Positions 36,401 through 48,835 are shown, numbered from the stretch's first letter. The stretch is 64,000 nt of DNA from Lunularia cruciata (GCA_948567375.1 OX419755.1:54813001-54877000); one strand, 5' to 3'. Program-made: numbers and translations. The notes: generated by a model from the sequence alone, not told the origin.

Positions 36401-38109
36401 TTTGGTTGGTGGCTACGGAAGAACCACACTCGACTACATAAATTTCTCTAGTGCTGATTTTTGGAAAACCAGCAGGAAGAAGACGACGCGAATCAAGTGA
36501 CCATAAATTCAACTATCTTTATCAGTTCGCCTACGTGCTCCAGAGAGAATCTGTTCTTTTAAAAGCACGGCAGGGGACTACATTTACGATCATGTCCACT
36601 TTGTCTGATGCTGAGGAGAAAACAGATCTGGCCAACTAGCAAGACATCGTTTCCCGCTGCTTCGCCTCAATACTACTTAAATTTTGTCCTTAAGAGTGCT
36701 TTGAAACTTCTTCTGAAACCCCTCTGTACAAAAACTCCTTGAACATTTACAAGCTGTGTATTAAAACAGGCAGCTCATTGCCAATAATCGATGAGTACCT
36801 CGAGTCCAGCCGGGGAATACTGAGCCGACCGGGTCCAATTTGTGAAGGGTTGTAGGCCAAGTTCATCCACTAAAGCGAAGATGTTCTTGTAAGGATACCA
36901 AAAACCTGTGTTCGAAAATTACCCAAATCATCCCACCAATTTCTGAGGCTGTCAGTGAACGTCGTTTGCTCCGTGAAATTAGATGATCCATCAGTATATG
37001 CACGCAGACAGAGTTAAGTGTGCTGATCTTTATTTTCTCAAGTAAGAAAGAAAAGTTCCCCTGAAAATCTTCGGTTTCCGAGGTCGAAAGGAGCAGGAAG
37101 GTCAAGCTACTCGAATACTGCTGGCACCGAATGGACCCTTCCTCACAAATCAGAAGTTTCTCATCACTAGGTACTTACAGGCAATTGTATGAATACTTCG
37201 GAGGAGTGTGAATATATGCAAAATTGTTATTCCTTGGGCGAACCAGCAGAAACATAGTCACAGAGGAAAAGAGATTACAGTTTGAAAAGTTTGACGGAGT
37301 CTATAAACCTGGAAATCGGTAGCAGATTTCTGATACAAAGGGACGATCAAGGACTGCAATTCAGTACCATGAATGCCGACCTCAACTGATCGTCCAGCCG
37401 GAGTCTTCCATCCTGCTACCAGACCTCCAGGTTGAGGACCAGCTTCTAGGAGAGTCACATCTAGACCCTGTTGATACAAACAGCTCAGTCAGAACCAGCA
37501 AAAGATAGCCACCAGTTCCGACCTTCCAATGCAGACAATCAGATTTTTTAAAATTACTTTAGCAATGGTCTCGTTTCCAGTATTGCATTGGAAGGGAATT
37601 TAATTAACCGTTGCAATCCAAATTTCAGAATGTCCCGCCCAGATTGTCTGTCAAATCGGTCTTTCTTAGCCCGAATTTTAAATTCCAGATATCACGACCA
37701 CTGGATCCATGTATTAAAGTGTTTCAGGTACAATGAGATGCGAATTTGTGCATGAACGTAATTCTCTCCATGAAACGACCTGGCCATAGCAATTCGGGGG
37801 ATACATAGTATGCCCAGAACCGACCTGTTTGGAGAGATGATGCGCGGCACCGAGTCCTGCCCATCCTGCTCCGACAACAACCACTTTCTTTTTGACTTCA
37901 GCTGAATCTGAACTCGGTAATGCACTAGAATTGGGCACCGCTTCGCTTCGAATAACGAGGCGGCTCCATTGCCCCGCGAAAGGAGTACAGGTTACACGAA
38001 TTGAACTGAGGTGTAAGGTACGGCGACATGGTAAGCTCTCACCCTCGCTGCAGCTTTGTGGTCGAAGAACCCTGCACCAGGAAAAGGACCCAGCAACCGC
38101 CATATCCAC
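33415..38109 (-). CDS. Plastid FAD-dependent carotenoid-desaturase-like oxidoreductase
   Basis: Thirteen exons on the minus strand: 38109-37825, 37467-37368, 36905-36799, 36335-36267, 36050-35996, 35705-35658, 35435-35278, 35153-34915, 34802-34712, 34507-34379, 34206-34053, 33901-33807 and 33597-33415. All phases fit and the product is 570 aa. Residues 1-70 are Ser/Arg-rich like a chloroplast transit peptide. A Rossmann FAD motif follows (VVVVGAGWAGLGAAHHL, about 76-92) with LLEAGPQPGGL at about 102. The end has MAGDWI (about 497) and GSWSQEKAFVTGLEAAN, the C-terminal FAD contact of amine oxidase/desaturase flavoproteins. It resembles the phytoene/zeta-carotene desaturase superfamily, but is not the classical ZDS, whose FAD motif differs. 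The substrate is not known from the sequence. The intron after exon 11 seems to use a GC donor. Same strand as the NPF and UMP kinase genes. Confidence 0.82.
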
Positions 38110-39374
38110 AAATTCTGTGCAAATCTAGGCGAAAACTGTACTCTGCCTTAGCTTAAGGATTCGACGGAGTTCATGGACATACCTCGGAGTTGCTCCAAGT
38201 CAGAGACCACGTTAGGCGAGTTATCTTCTTCACCACCAGATAGAGAAAAGTGTCTAGAGAATGTCCGAGTGCCACGCCTGTCAGCAACAGCGCTTGAATA
38301 AGACAAACATGCATGGTATAGCAGTGTGATCCTCAATCTGCTGCTGATTCTAGACAATAATGGTCTAAGCGGACAGTAACTACAGGACGTAAAATTGCAG
38401 ATGTTGCTCTCTGGCTTCCAGTCTGTGCATGGTTCCTTCTCTTCTATTGAAAAGATCATTGCAAGAGTTGACAGTGTATAAATGCGAGTCTCCCTACCCT
38501 CTAGAAGTCTCGAGAAGCAACGTATTTGTTTGACAGGAAAATTCAACGCGTGCTGTGTCTCTCCATGAACCTCCATAAACATTCAGCTTTGTCTTTGATG
38601 GTATTAACTGGTTCACTGAGACGCGGACAAGATGTAGGATTGAGCGTTGTATGCACTTGTGAGGACTTTCAGACTCTGCATGCGCATTTGCACTGACGTC
38701 AAAGCAAAAGGAACTGGAATCTATTTTTTTATTGGTTGGTACGTTAAGAAGAGAATAAGACTTTCCTTGGGGGGACCTCACTTGGTTCACATGTGGCCAC
38801 CTCCATGACTTGTCCCCTTCTCTCCATCTTTAAAGTTATCTATTTCAAGGGGCACGGTAGATTCAACACGTTACTGCAGAGAATCAAGACTAGTTTCCAT
38901 CCAGTCCAAAGGCTTTGCGGCATTTGCAATTATCTCTTTGAGAAGCAATCTGAGAGTTTATATCATTTCAAGAAGTATCTTTCGTCTTCACAGCCGAGTG
39001 ACGACCCAAATATTGGGAGTGACGAGGAGAGGAGCATTAAATTACATGAAGTTGTGAATATGAAATTTGTTCATCGGAGACCACAATTAAGAATCTCGAA
39101 ATTACAAACAGGAATGAATTGAAACCAACCATTTGAGAAGTTGCACATTCTACTCTTTGTCCCCTGTTACATCATCCGGAATAGGTACACTACCCTGCAA
39201 ACAGCCACAAGGGGAAGAATGTACTAAATTGGTGTCCTTCTATATCTTCTTAATCTGTGCGGCTGACTGTATCTCGTCAAATACTGGCCCTTTGATAAAT
39301 TACTCAAATTAGTAAGATTTCTGTATCTATCTATGAAAGGAGTTGTATACATGCTATGCTATGGTTTGTTAGCT
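38110..39374. other. 5' flank of the desaturase-like gene and 3' flank of UMP kinase
   Basis: A 144-codon minus-strand open frame (38148-38582) ends 39 bp before the desaturase-like start codon and finishes with an acidic, Ser-rich tail. It may be 5' UTR sequence or an unrecognised exon; I cannot support it as a gene. The rest holds the UMP kinase 3' UTR. Confidence 0.4.
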
Positions 39375-40475
39375 TCATACACACTTCGGAATTTCAAAGT
39401 GGTCAATACCATCCGAATCAATAAGAGTACCTATCCGTTCTCCACTCAGTGCTTTCGTAATGTTGCCCCCTTCATTCAGATTGAAAACCACAACAGGTAT
39501 GCGGTTCTCCTGACACAGGGTTATAGCAGTAATATCCATGACTGAGAGCCCTTGAATAGCAACTTCCCTATACGAAACATGGTCTAACAACGTAGCATCA
39601 GGGTTCTTCCTGGGGTCACTATCATAAACCCCGTCCACATTTGTTGCCTTCAGGACGACTTCAGCATTTATCTCAGCTGCTCTCAAAGCTGCTGCTGTAT
39701 CTGTAGTGAAAAATGGATTCCCAGTTCCAGCACCGAAGATTACAACTCTCCCTTTCTCCAAATGGCGAACAGCTCTTCGCCTGATGTAAGGCTCTGCAAC
39801 CTCGGCCATGCGGAAAGCGGTCATAACTCTCGTTGGCACTCCTATGCTCTCCATTGACGCCTGCAAAAATATGGCATTCATGACGGTCGCCATCATCCCT
39901 ATGTGGTCAGCAGAAGCTCGGTCTAAACCACTGGAACCAACCCACGAAGCTCCTCGGAAGAAATTGCCACCCCCTACAACAATAGCAACCTCCACTCCTA
40001 GACGAGTAATGGCAGCCACTTCTCTAGCTATGGACATTGTAATTTTAGGGTCAATGTTCCCAGACCCGTCTCCTGCGAGGGCTTCTCCACTGACTTTTAG
40101 CAGAACTCGCCGCCATCTGAAATTTGGCAGAGCTTTTGGTTCTGCTCCTTTTACCAGTCCGAGAATGCTTGGAGCTTCTGAAAAGAATTTGCTCGGGTCT
40201 TCAATTTCGGGTGCGAGTGTACCAACAATGGGAACAGCCACATCCCAATTTCTGGTGCGGGATTCGCTCGAATTCGCCTGTGTCCTGCTGAATCTCTGCT
40301 GAGTTGCGAATTTGATATAGCCAAAGAGCTCGCTAGATCTTGAGCACAAAGACCTGGGAAACGGGACTGAGTTGTTCTTTGGGTTGTTCCCAGCAGTTCG
40401 AAAATTCGTTATCGAAACAGCTCCCACACGGCTCTCGACTGCTGGTGCAGAGCACAGACAGCAGCGAGCCGCCAT
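39375..40475 (-). CDS. pyrH: Plastid-type uridylate (UMP) kinase, PyrH family
   Basis: Single exon, 366 aa from the ATG at 40475. The frame stays open 70 codons further up to an ATG at 40685, but [11 protein letters not shown] at 40475 sits in a better context (GCCATGGC read on the minus strand) and begins a transit-peptide-like region, so I prefer it. Bacterial-type UMP kinase motifs are [11 protein letters not shown] (about 125), [10 protein letters not shown] (about 166), [12 protein letters not shown] (about 190), [14 protein letters not shown] (about 250) and [13 protein letters not shown] (about 276). The enzyme phosphorylates UMP to UDP with ATP. In plants the plastid homologue also binds plastid group II intron RNAs (family knowledge from Arabidopsis PUMPKIN). 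The approximately 110-residue extension before the kinase core is long. No intron is present, unlike the four neighbouring genes. Confidence 0.92.
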   Translation of the reverse strand: MAARCCLCSAPAVESRVGAVSITNFRTAGNNPKNNSVPFPRSLCSRSSELFGYIKFATQQRFSRTQANSSESRTRNWDVAVPIVGTLAPEIEDPSKFFSEAPSILGLVKGAEPKALPNFRWRRVLLKVSGEALAGDGSGNIDPKITMSIAREVAAITRLGVEVAIVVGGGNFFRGASWVGSSGLDRASADHIGMMATVMNAIFLQASMESIGVPTRVMTAFRMAEVAEPYIRRRAVRHLEKGRVVIFGAGTGNPFFTTDTAAALRAAEINAEVVLKATNVDGVYDSDPRKNPDATLLDHVSYREVAIQGLSVMDITAITLCQENRIPVVVFNLNEGGNITKALSGERIGTLIDSDGIDHFEIPKCV

Positions 40476-41122
40476 GGCTCCTCCTCTACTCCAGCCCAAA
40501 AATTCTAAGCACTTCTGCCACCACAACCACAGTGGTGAACTCGTCTCGGTGACGGTGACGGTGACGCTGATGCTGCTGCTCTGAATCTTGTTTGCACCGT
40601 TTGGTTTCCTCGGTTCGGGCTCGGGTGGAGGGCAATTCAGGACCTTATCCTCAAGGATCTTGAGGGGCCAGAAAGCAGAATTCAATTCAGCAGTGCTTCA
40701 TCATATTTCACTTCAGAGCATACAGTGTTTAGCTTCCGAACTTCACTTAAAGCACTAGGATTAACTTCTTCATGCTAACTACAAAGCCTTAGCGCGTCTT
40801 GGGAGCACCCTGGTAATTGCCCTAGGTGAAAAATGTGTGTAACTTGTCCTCTTCACTATGGGTTAGGTACTTTTCACGTAGGTCCGCTTTGGACTCATCT
40901 TTTGTCTTTGTTTTGTAGCACTATCGGAGAACTAAATTTTGAGGTTTTATTTTAAAGTTTGGTTTTTTGTTTAAACTTTGAAATGTCTATAGATATCATC
41001 ATCTATTGCGTAGATGTTTAGATGTAGATATCATTAAAGTTTTGAGAACTTTGAAAGATATATGTATATTTTAAAAAATCACATATTGAAATATATCAAA
41101 ATTAGGACCTATTTATTAAAAG
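40476..41122. other. 5' flank of UMP kinase, then AT-rich spacer
   Basis: Gene-island composition ends near 40950. A GTGACG-type triplet run (about 40550-40575) lies in the upstream open part of the UMP kinase frame. Nothing else recognised. Confidence 0.4.
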
Positions 41123-41234
41123 GCCCCGATACTATTGGTGCCTAGCACCATTTTCCCTCTTTTGTCTCTCCCTTGTACGGGCTTGATGGGGTCTTCCCAT
41201 CCTTCATGTGTTCTACGTGGTCATTTTTTCTCTC
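41123..41234 (-). mobile_element. Short element, copy d, with 11-bp target duplications
   Basis: Flanked by TTTATTAAAAG (41112-41122) and TTTATTAGAAG (41235-41245), 10 of 11 bases identical. The minus strand carries the same order of blocks as copy a: ACGTAGAACACATGAAGG, GATGGGAAGACCCCATC, ACAAGGGAGAGAC and a 3' hairpin that here reads GGTGC-TAG-GCACC instead of GGGGC-TAA-GCCCC. Confidence 0.82.
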
Positions 41235-42037
41235 TTTATTAGAAGTATAATAATAATAATAATTTACAAAAATTATATATTACTAATAGCTAGATAAACA
41301 AAATTTATTATTTTATTTTATTTTTAAAAAATTTTAGATGAATTATTGAATATACTGAATTATTCTGTAGAGATGTAACTAATCTTTGTTCTGATGTAGG
41401 GATCTATTTTATAATCTAGCCATTTCCATCATGTATCCTTGACCTATTTCTTACCGTTATATCAGTTTTAAGTCATTAGGTTACAAAATCACTATTCTTG
41501 TAAGATGGCCTATGAGTAGTGTTCAAATTGTTGGTAATGATACCATATTGATATTTGTACTGAAGTGGTGATAGATAAAGATAATAAATTTGAGTTACTT
41601 TTCTTCGTTTAACCAACTAGTTCTTACAATAGGATGAAAAAGGATGTATGAAAATATGTTGCAAAAATTTATAAGAGAAGAATAAGAGAATGTAAAACAT
41701 ATGGTTGATTTGCTTGGGAGAAGGCTTTGACAATACCTTTTTCTCAAAGAAGAGATTGGCAATGTAGATAAAGTAATCTTATAGGGAAAAAGTTGTGTCA
41801 CATCTTTCATAAGTTTAAGAGTGTCAAGGAGGAGAAAATTCCCTGGTGATTGATAATTTTTGATTTCAATGTTTGCACAATTCCATTTTATCCCATTTAA
41901 TGCTTTTTTAATTCCATGTTTTATAACCATGAAATGTGGTTTAACAAAACTGCAAAAGATCACGGAAAAGGTCTCAAGAAATAACTATAAAATGATAACC
42001 CAATCAATCCTTTATCTATTAATTTCTTAGCTCTAAT

Positions 42038-42200
42038 CATGTAGAAACAATACCACATCATTCATATTTGGAGAAGAGAAGATAGATCCAATCTTGTAAA
42101 ACCAATGCCTTATTGTACATATTTGGAAAAGAGGAGTGTAAACAAATCATGTAGAACCAATGCCTTATTGTTTGTGTAGCTGGAGAATGGGAGGGGAGAC
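42038..42200 (+). repeat. 55-bp degenerate tandem repeat, three units
   Basis: Units begin C(A/T)TGTA(G/A)AA(A)CCAAT at 42038, 42093 and 42148, each with a TATTTGGA(G/A)AAGAG-like second half. The spacing is 55 bp twice. Confidence 0.7.
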
Positions 42201-44404
42201 ATGACCACGTTTATAGTACATGCTTGTCATTTATAACAAAATTTTGTTAAAGAGTTTTAATAAAAGTTTGCTATTTGTCTCTCTGAACAATTTCCTTCTT
42301 AAAATTTACAAGATTTGGTAAAAAGAATTTAACAATTTTGAGTTCTAATAGAAAAGTACACTTTCAGGATGTGATCTTTGTAGCTCTCTGAAAGATGCAT
42401 TCATGAAGGAGAAGAGAACTCTAGAGCATAGCAAGATTAAACTAGAGATAGAATGATATCTTCTTATTTAGGTGGTACATTGTACAAACTACTACAATAA
42501 GTACTTGTAAGTAAAGATTTATAATTTTAAGTATCTCTCTATGACCATGAAAAGATGGACCAAAACAGGACAATCATTCTAAGTACAAGGAATAATTTGA
42601 AGATCCTTATAAGATTCTAGATATTTCCCTTGGAGTCTCATTGATAATGATCTTAATTCTTCAAGACAAATAAATAATATGATTAGTTATTTTATATTCA
42701 ACAATTTCGATTAGAGATCTAAATTTCACAATCTATATTTTCTTAAAACACTCTAAGATCTTGAAATATACAATTACTACCATAATTGCATTCTACCCTT
42801 TAAGATCTATTTATCTATTTTTTTAAGCCTTATTAGCAAATAAAAAATTTGGGATGAGCTATGTGCAACCAAGAGATATAAGATTCAAGATGTTAAAGTA
42901 TTTCAAAGGATTTATAGATAGAGAAAATGAATTTCTTGCAAAGATTATTTCCTTATTATAGACTAAAAAGCCTCAATGCTTCTAAAATGCTTCTAAAGAG
43001 AATTTCAAGACATTCTTAAGACATCTCTTGCAATTAGACAGCTATGGTAAGGAAAAAAAGAATTCTTTATTTTTTAATATCTCATTTTAACTTGTTGCAA
43101 GAGATGAGCTTGAGTGTATTGAAGCCACCTTTTATCTATACTCATGAAGATGTAGATTTATTCTTCTTGTTCCACTCAAAAGCACTATAAAACATCAAGT
43201 ACTGTTCTTTAATGCATATTTTTGAATAAATATGGTATTCTTTATAAGGAACTCATTTTATACAACATTTGTTAATAAAGATAGTAGATTACTATAGATT
43301 ACTCATTGTACCTTATGGAATGAAGTACATGAACCTTACATGACATTCCAATCCATTTACTTCTGGTTTCTCCATGTATCATGTATGTAAGCATGATTCT
43401 AATACACCAAGTGAAAGAGACCATCAACATAGAATAGAAAGCAAAGAAAAGGAGGGTAATATAGGAAAGAGATAGTGTAATTGGGAAATAAGATCCCCCT
43501 TTTTAAGGAGAGTCCTCAATAGATACATGACATCAGCTTTTGCTAAGATTAATATAAAATTTCTATACTTGATCAACTATGTTAAGTATTTAAAAAACTT
43601 TGCAACCAATGTTTACATAGGTCTATGAAAAGATATCTGCTATAATTATGTATTGGGAAAATATCATAGAGATACCTAGTAAAACATAGTAAATTTGTTG
43701 TGGTAAAAATTATCATATATAGTTTTTGACTAAGAAAAAACTATGGTGTAAAATTAAAATATTTATACCTATATACTTATTCTTAAGAAAAATAAAGCTA
43801 TAAGACTTTCTTAACATTAACATTTCCAAGAGTAAGATGCGTTAGCTCAAGATTTACATGAAGAATTAGTTCAAAGTCAGAAGATTTACTTTGAAAAACT
43901 TAAAGATAGAGTTGAAGATAGGTTAAAGCTACTTGTCTATATTCAAGCTTGTTAAAACTCAAGAGGAAGGAGGAATGGAGTACAATTATAGCTACAAAGA
44001 GAAAGCTTCTTAAGACCACAAGAAGGATTGCACTTTTAGCACTAAAATATACCTACTAATATAAGTATAGCAAGTTTAGGAAAGGAGGTTTACTCATGGA
44101 AATTTTGTTTATTCAATCAATTTATATTAAAACTAATAATTTTATTTATCCAAGACATACCAATCTTAGATTTATTGTTCCAAAATAATGTTAAGAAATT
44201 TCATTATTTAAATTCATTAATGGATTGTGAGCTATCAAATTTAAGGAGAAATATTATTTATTATATTAATTTCCATTTCTTTTCCAAGGGATGTAACTCC
44301 AATGCTATATAGTGTACATAAACCATCTAGAAAAAAAATTTATGTAGATAAAAAATTAATTTTTTGCAATTTTCTTTAACTTTTGGAGCGGCTATGCAAG
44401 ATAC

Positions 44405-44560
44405 TAGTATATTGTATGTAGTTTGCATCTATTGAGCCAAAACTAGTTGCTTGTATTATTTGTTACTATGAATAAATTGTTTCTAGTTTATTGTATGTAT
44501 TTTGCACCTCTTGAGCCAAAAATAGTTGCTTGCATTAGTTGTCTGATCTTGGTTGGTGGT
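44405..44560 (+). repeat. 79-bp tandem duplication
   Basis: TAGT(A/T)TATTGTATGTA followed by TTGAGCCAAAA and TAGTTGCTTG occurs at 44405 and again at 44484, with similar order and spacing in both. Confidence 0.75.
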
Positions 44561-44754
44561 AATGCTAGCAAAAACAATTGACTTTCAATCAATAACAATA
44601 AGCATCTTGGTCTAACAAATTTCTAAAGCTTCTAGATCTACTTCTTTTCTAAGTGCAAGACAACCATAAGGAATTACTTATTTAATGTAAGGATTCATCC
44701 AATAATTAACTATTTTAACTTCATATAGGTTAAGTGTTGCACTAAAGCTACTTT

Positions 44755-46194
44755 TGTCATGATATTTGTAATGCCAAACTAGGTTGTTTAGATGTTGGAC
44801 CGGTAGTGTTGGTAGTCATAGGTATTTTGGTAGTTACTCATGGACTACTTATGGCCGGTCTGATTTTATGTTAGGGCTACTAACTTCATGGTGGGACCCA
44901 TTGTCACTTGCACCGTTCACACAATCGGATATATTGTTAGTGGTGACATTAGGGCTAGAGACCTAGGTCAAGCAAAGCGGTATATCTTTGAATTGTAGCT
45001 CCAAAGATCTCACTTCTCTAATGTTGAGCCTTTGAGTTCTTCACTATAATGGACATAAGCCGACAAGTGCCACCTTGAGTCTCTTAGGTAGAGTGGGTGT
45101 AGCTTGATTGTAATCAATGCTCAATTGTTGGTAGATTGTTAAGTGACGGATCAAGAACACTTTGGATTTGAGTGTGAATTGAGTGGAGGAATGAATCGAT
45201 TATATCAAAAAAGTGAAAGTCAAGGGTAAATCAAGTGCAAGAATTGAGGATGTTGGTGGTATCTCCAAGCCTAGCTGATCATTGGACATTTAATCATGGT
45301 CCTAAGTTTCCTTGAGAGTGATCATGTGTGGAAGCCCTATGCGAGTTGATGTAGATTTGGCAATGAGATAGATAGTGTGCGAAAACACTAGCCAAATTTT
45401 TGAGAATTGAGTCAATTTGAGACAATAAATGTTTGATTTGAGCCCAAGAGGAAATTAAGGTTGATTTGGTGTGAATTGAGTCCAAAGTGCAAAATTGAAG
45501 GTGGAATTGGGAACCCATTTTCTTGAATTAAGCATTTGGAGATTCCTATCATCTCAATTTGACTCAAGTTGAGAGGTAGCGGAAGATTTGGCAGTAAACC
45601 AATTGCATAAGAGGTGCATCACATTGGTGGAAGTAGCTCAAAGTTGGAGGTTGCACAAATTGTCCTAGCTAGTGCTTGAGTTGGCTAGAGTTGGGCCAAG
45701 CTAATTGTAGAGTAGATGCATCATATTGGTGGAAGTTGCACAAAGTTGGAGGTTGTTCGAATTGCCCTAGCTAGTGCTCGAGTTTGCCAAAGTTGTGGAA
45801 GCTTGGCAAGATTTGGAGAGAGTTCAAATTGGCAAGAAGAAAGGCCTCATTTGGTTGTAAGAGGCTTTGAGGCATAGGACTAGAGAGGCTATGAAGTCCT
45901 AGAAGGACCAGCAAGCTAGCTCGTTGGCATGAGGTTAGCTACTATAGATGAGTTTCTGGTTACCGTGTGGCAAAATCTGCCCACTCTTTTGAATTGTATG
46001 CAATAGGGTTTGAACCTTAGATCATTACTTCCTAGATTGGTACCCTAGCCAAATTTTCCACCTTCACTTGTTGTCCAAATCACCGGTCAATTGATATCTA
46101 TACATATGAAGCTTTAGATAGGAGAAGCAATTTGATCCCATCCTTGGTGATCATGGAAGCTTAGGAGTAGACACTCCTATTATATCGAATGCTA
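44755..46194 (+). repeat. LTR of the decayed family-A copy
   Basis: Aligns block by block with the minus strand of 445-1830: GTGGG(T)GT(A/G)GCTTGA(C/T)TGTAAT near 45110, GGTGGTATCTCCAAGC near 45255, GGCCTCATTTGG near 45843 and GATCCCAT(C/T)CTTGGTGATC near 46135. The tandem block and TGACGT run of the first copy are absent or unreadable here. Confidence 0.75.
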
Positions 46195-46207
46195 AATGGT
46201 TGCATAG

Positions 46208-46780
46208 TGTAATATCATTAGCTAGACATATTTTCTAGAGGTGAAATTTGGCTTGGTAACATCTAGAAGGATTTTATATATGATTGACTAAGTAAATCAA
46301 ATGAGGTGTCACCAAAAGAGTACATCCTCTAATAAGACAAGACCCGAAAACACCTTGAAACCTTCATAGCCAATTTCAAAGGCCTAAAAGGAGGAATTAG
46401 GCCTTGAATATGGAAAATTTCTCTATCCTTTGGGAAAAAAGGCTTACATTCTTCTCCCATTGTTTTTTCAAAAAGCTTTCCAACACTACCTCACCCATGG
46501 GATTTTGAGCTTCTTACAAGAAGATTTCCTTTAGTCAAACTTGTTTGACCAATCAAATAAGACAAGAATAGACATGTCATCCATCCATGCAACTAAACTA
46601 AGGGTGGTGGTCACTAAGATGTCACCAATCCATGTGTCTGATCCAAGGATTGAGTTTCCTTTGAAAGAATCCTCTTTACTATATGATAAGACAAGGTGCT
46701 CCTTTGGAATAGCTGAGTATTGAGCTTTGTGTTTCTTCTCCTGTGTTTCTCTTTAGTGTTCTTCTATCTGGAACATTACA
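46208..46780 (+). repeat. Family-B 5' LTR
   Basis: 573 bp, TGTAATATCA to GAACATTACA. It shares long blocks with the 3' LTR and with the reversed fragment at 7318-7775. A TATA-like TACTATATGATAAGA lies at about 46677. Confidence 0.92.
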
Positions 46781-46781
46781 A

Positions 46782-46793
46782 TGGTATCAAAGC
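46782..46793 (+). other. Primer-binding site (initiator Met-tRNA type)
   Basis: TGGTATCAAAGC, one base after the LTR end. It differs by one base (G to A) from the common plant TGGTATCAGAGC. Confidence 0.9.
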
Positions 46794-47840
46794 TTGGGTT
46801 TCAATCCAAGAGAGTGGATCATCCCTCTTGAAGGAACATGGGCTGTTGAGATTGAGTAATTTTGAGAATGGAAACTGTAGTGCAATCAATAGATTAGGAG
46901 TGTTTTAGAGAGAGGATGGGATGGAAGCTCTTGGATGACAATTTCTTGCAACTTGTTTCCATTTTTTAATTTGTTCCATATCAAGATTGTGTACATACAA
47001 CATGAGCAAGTGTGAGTATATCTTGTTTATCATTTTGGAACAAAGTTCATGGACATAGTGATGAATTCACCAAACTTGGTGATTCTACCTATGGTGATAT
47101 ACAATAGAGAGTAGAATTTGACCATCTACATTATGTATGATGTTATGGATCTGAATATAACCAATCCTCTCCCTTTTAACACTCAAGTAGAAATATGTTA
47201 TGTGGTTAGACCAAAAGTGATGTTTAGTGATTTCATAGTCTATAATTTTGGTGAGGAATATTATCAACTAGAGATAGCCTTTGAAGTCCTATTAGTCCAT
47301 GCTCCCTCACAAGTGACCGTATTAACTGTCTATTGAGGTAGGAAGTTGCCTACCGTGTGTAAGAATCATGGATCCATAGTTGTAGGATCTAATGTAAGGA
47401 ATGTAGGGGATGTTGAACAAGTTTTAGGAGATCAAAATGACCATGGAAGCATTGCAAATCAAGTACATACCTTCAAGAACAATCAGGAAATACAAAAAGG
47501 TGAACCATCCCAAAACCCAATACAAGATTCATTTTTGGTAGAAGCTTTCTTTTCATTACGGTAGTATTCTAGGTGAAAGGTCAAAGAAAGGAAGACCCAA
47601 TCTTTCAACTTGAGTAAAGTGGAAGTATAAATGATATAATGGATGAAAGATATTTCCTTTAAAGGCATTTAATTCTTGGGAGACAACAATTTTATTATGT
47701 TTTGTTTGTTAAACGTTTTGTACACTCCCAAATTACTACAAGAGTGCTTGTAGCAAAAACAGATTTTGGGGAGTTAACTTTCATAATACAAGGTAACAAG
47801 TGTAGTAAATCTCAGCGATAGAAGCTATCAGCTAGATAAT
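46794..47840 (+). other. Family-B leader before gag
   Basis: An open stretch of 60-70 codons (47118-47336, then 47346-47564) reads as protein-like text but matches nothing I recognise. It could be the start of Gag or a leader frame. Confidence 0.4.
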
Positions 47841-48835
47841 GAGTTGTTGCTTGAACACTTGAGTGAGATGGTCAGTGCCATCGTGCATGAAAAAATGTAT
47901 GATAAAATAGATCATCTTTTGAGCCACAAGGCCAAAGTAACTTGAGAGTCACTCATGCCAATGACACCAACCTCAATAAAAAATGAAGCCAAACTGTTAC
48001 TACAGACAAAGAAGATATGCAACATCAAGCCTTACAAGGGATAATGTTCCATGGAAGTAGTAGAAAATTGGATTTCAAGAATAAATTGATGCTTTTGATT
48101 ATTCACAATTGAGATCATTGATCATTCCGTAGGTGTGTTTGCATGTGATTACTTGACTGAAAAAGCCCTCACATGGTATGATGCTTGAGAATGATCAATG
48201 TTGGTAGAAGGAAGGGAGGTCACTTGGATAAGAATGCAAGAAGGGTTGTTAAAGAATTTTCAACCCTAAACCCGACTATGGGAGATTGAAGCAAAAGAAC
48301 AATAACAAGATTACATGCATGAATTTCTTGATTTTCAGGTTATAATAACCAATATGAGTCTAGTAGAAGCTTTGGAAATTTTCAAACAAGGGTTAAAAGA
48401 GCAAATCCGCCAAGAAGTATTGGTACAAAACCCTCGCACTATTTTTGAATCCATTACTTGTGCTCAAATAATAGTAGGGGTGCTTAGAAGAGGTGAAAAG
48501 GTAGCCTTGACTCAACATTATTGGGCTGAAACACCACACTTTGGTGGACCAATTCCTACGGAATTAGGCAACATTTGGTCCAAGAATAACCGCTCCAAGG
48601 AGAATGGGTTTGGATCAAAGAAAGGAGAGATGGAGTCCCACAAGGAGAAGGGACTCAAGACGAACAATATTGTTGGTACAATTGTAGCTGAGTTAGGCAT
48701 ATAGCCATCAATTGTTAAGCTCATCTTCCTAGAGGCCCTTGCCTTTATACAAGAAATCTTTGAACAACATGGAGAGACAATTGAAGAGGAGGATGTAAAA
48801 ATCACATCACAAACTAAAGATCACTAGTAAATGTA
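47841..48835 (+). pseudogene. Family-B gag remnant
   Basis: Broken frames include EKMYDKIDHLL near 47890, VVENWISRI near 48058 and EALEIFKQGLKEQIRQEV near 48365, typical of gypsy Gag before its nucleocapsid part. A CCHC knuckle is not recognisable. Confidence 0.7.

Larger units (their letters stand above)
41235..44754. other. AT-rich relic sequence without genes
   Basis: Very AT-rich, many stops in every frame. A minus-strand frame of 122 codons (41595-41963) has no recognisable similarity. Two local tandem repeats are listed separately. No LTR borders found before 44755. Confidence 0.45.

Noticed and set aside
38148-38582. A 144-codon minus-strand frame just upstream of the desaturase-like gene
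   Set aside because: Ends before the start codon, has no known motif and could be 5' UTR. Kept only as a note in the spacer entry.
39808-40302. A 164-codon plus-strand frame
   Set aside because: Antisense shadow of the UMP kinase gene.
40476-40685. Upstream ATG (40685) as the UMP kinase start
   Set aside because: The first 70 codons include a GTGACG triplet run and no transit-peptide character. The ATG at 40475 has a better context and a typical plastid leader.
48000-48050. ACATCAAGCCTTACAAGGG in family-B gag as a fifth short-element copy
   Set aside because: Only this short block matches and it is in frame with the Gag text, so chance similarity is the simpler reading.
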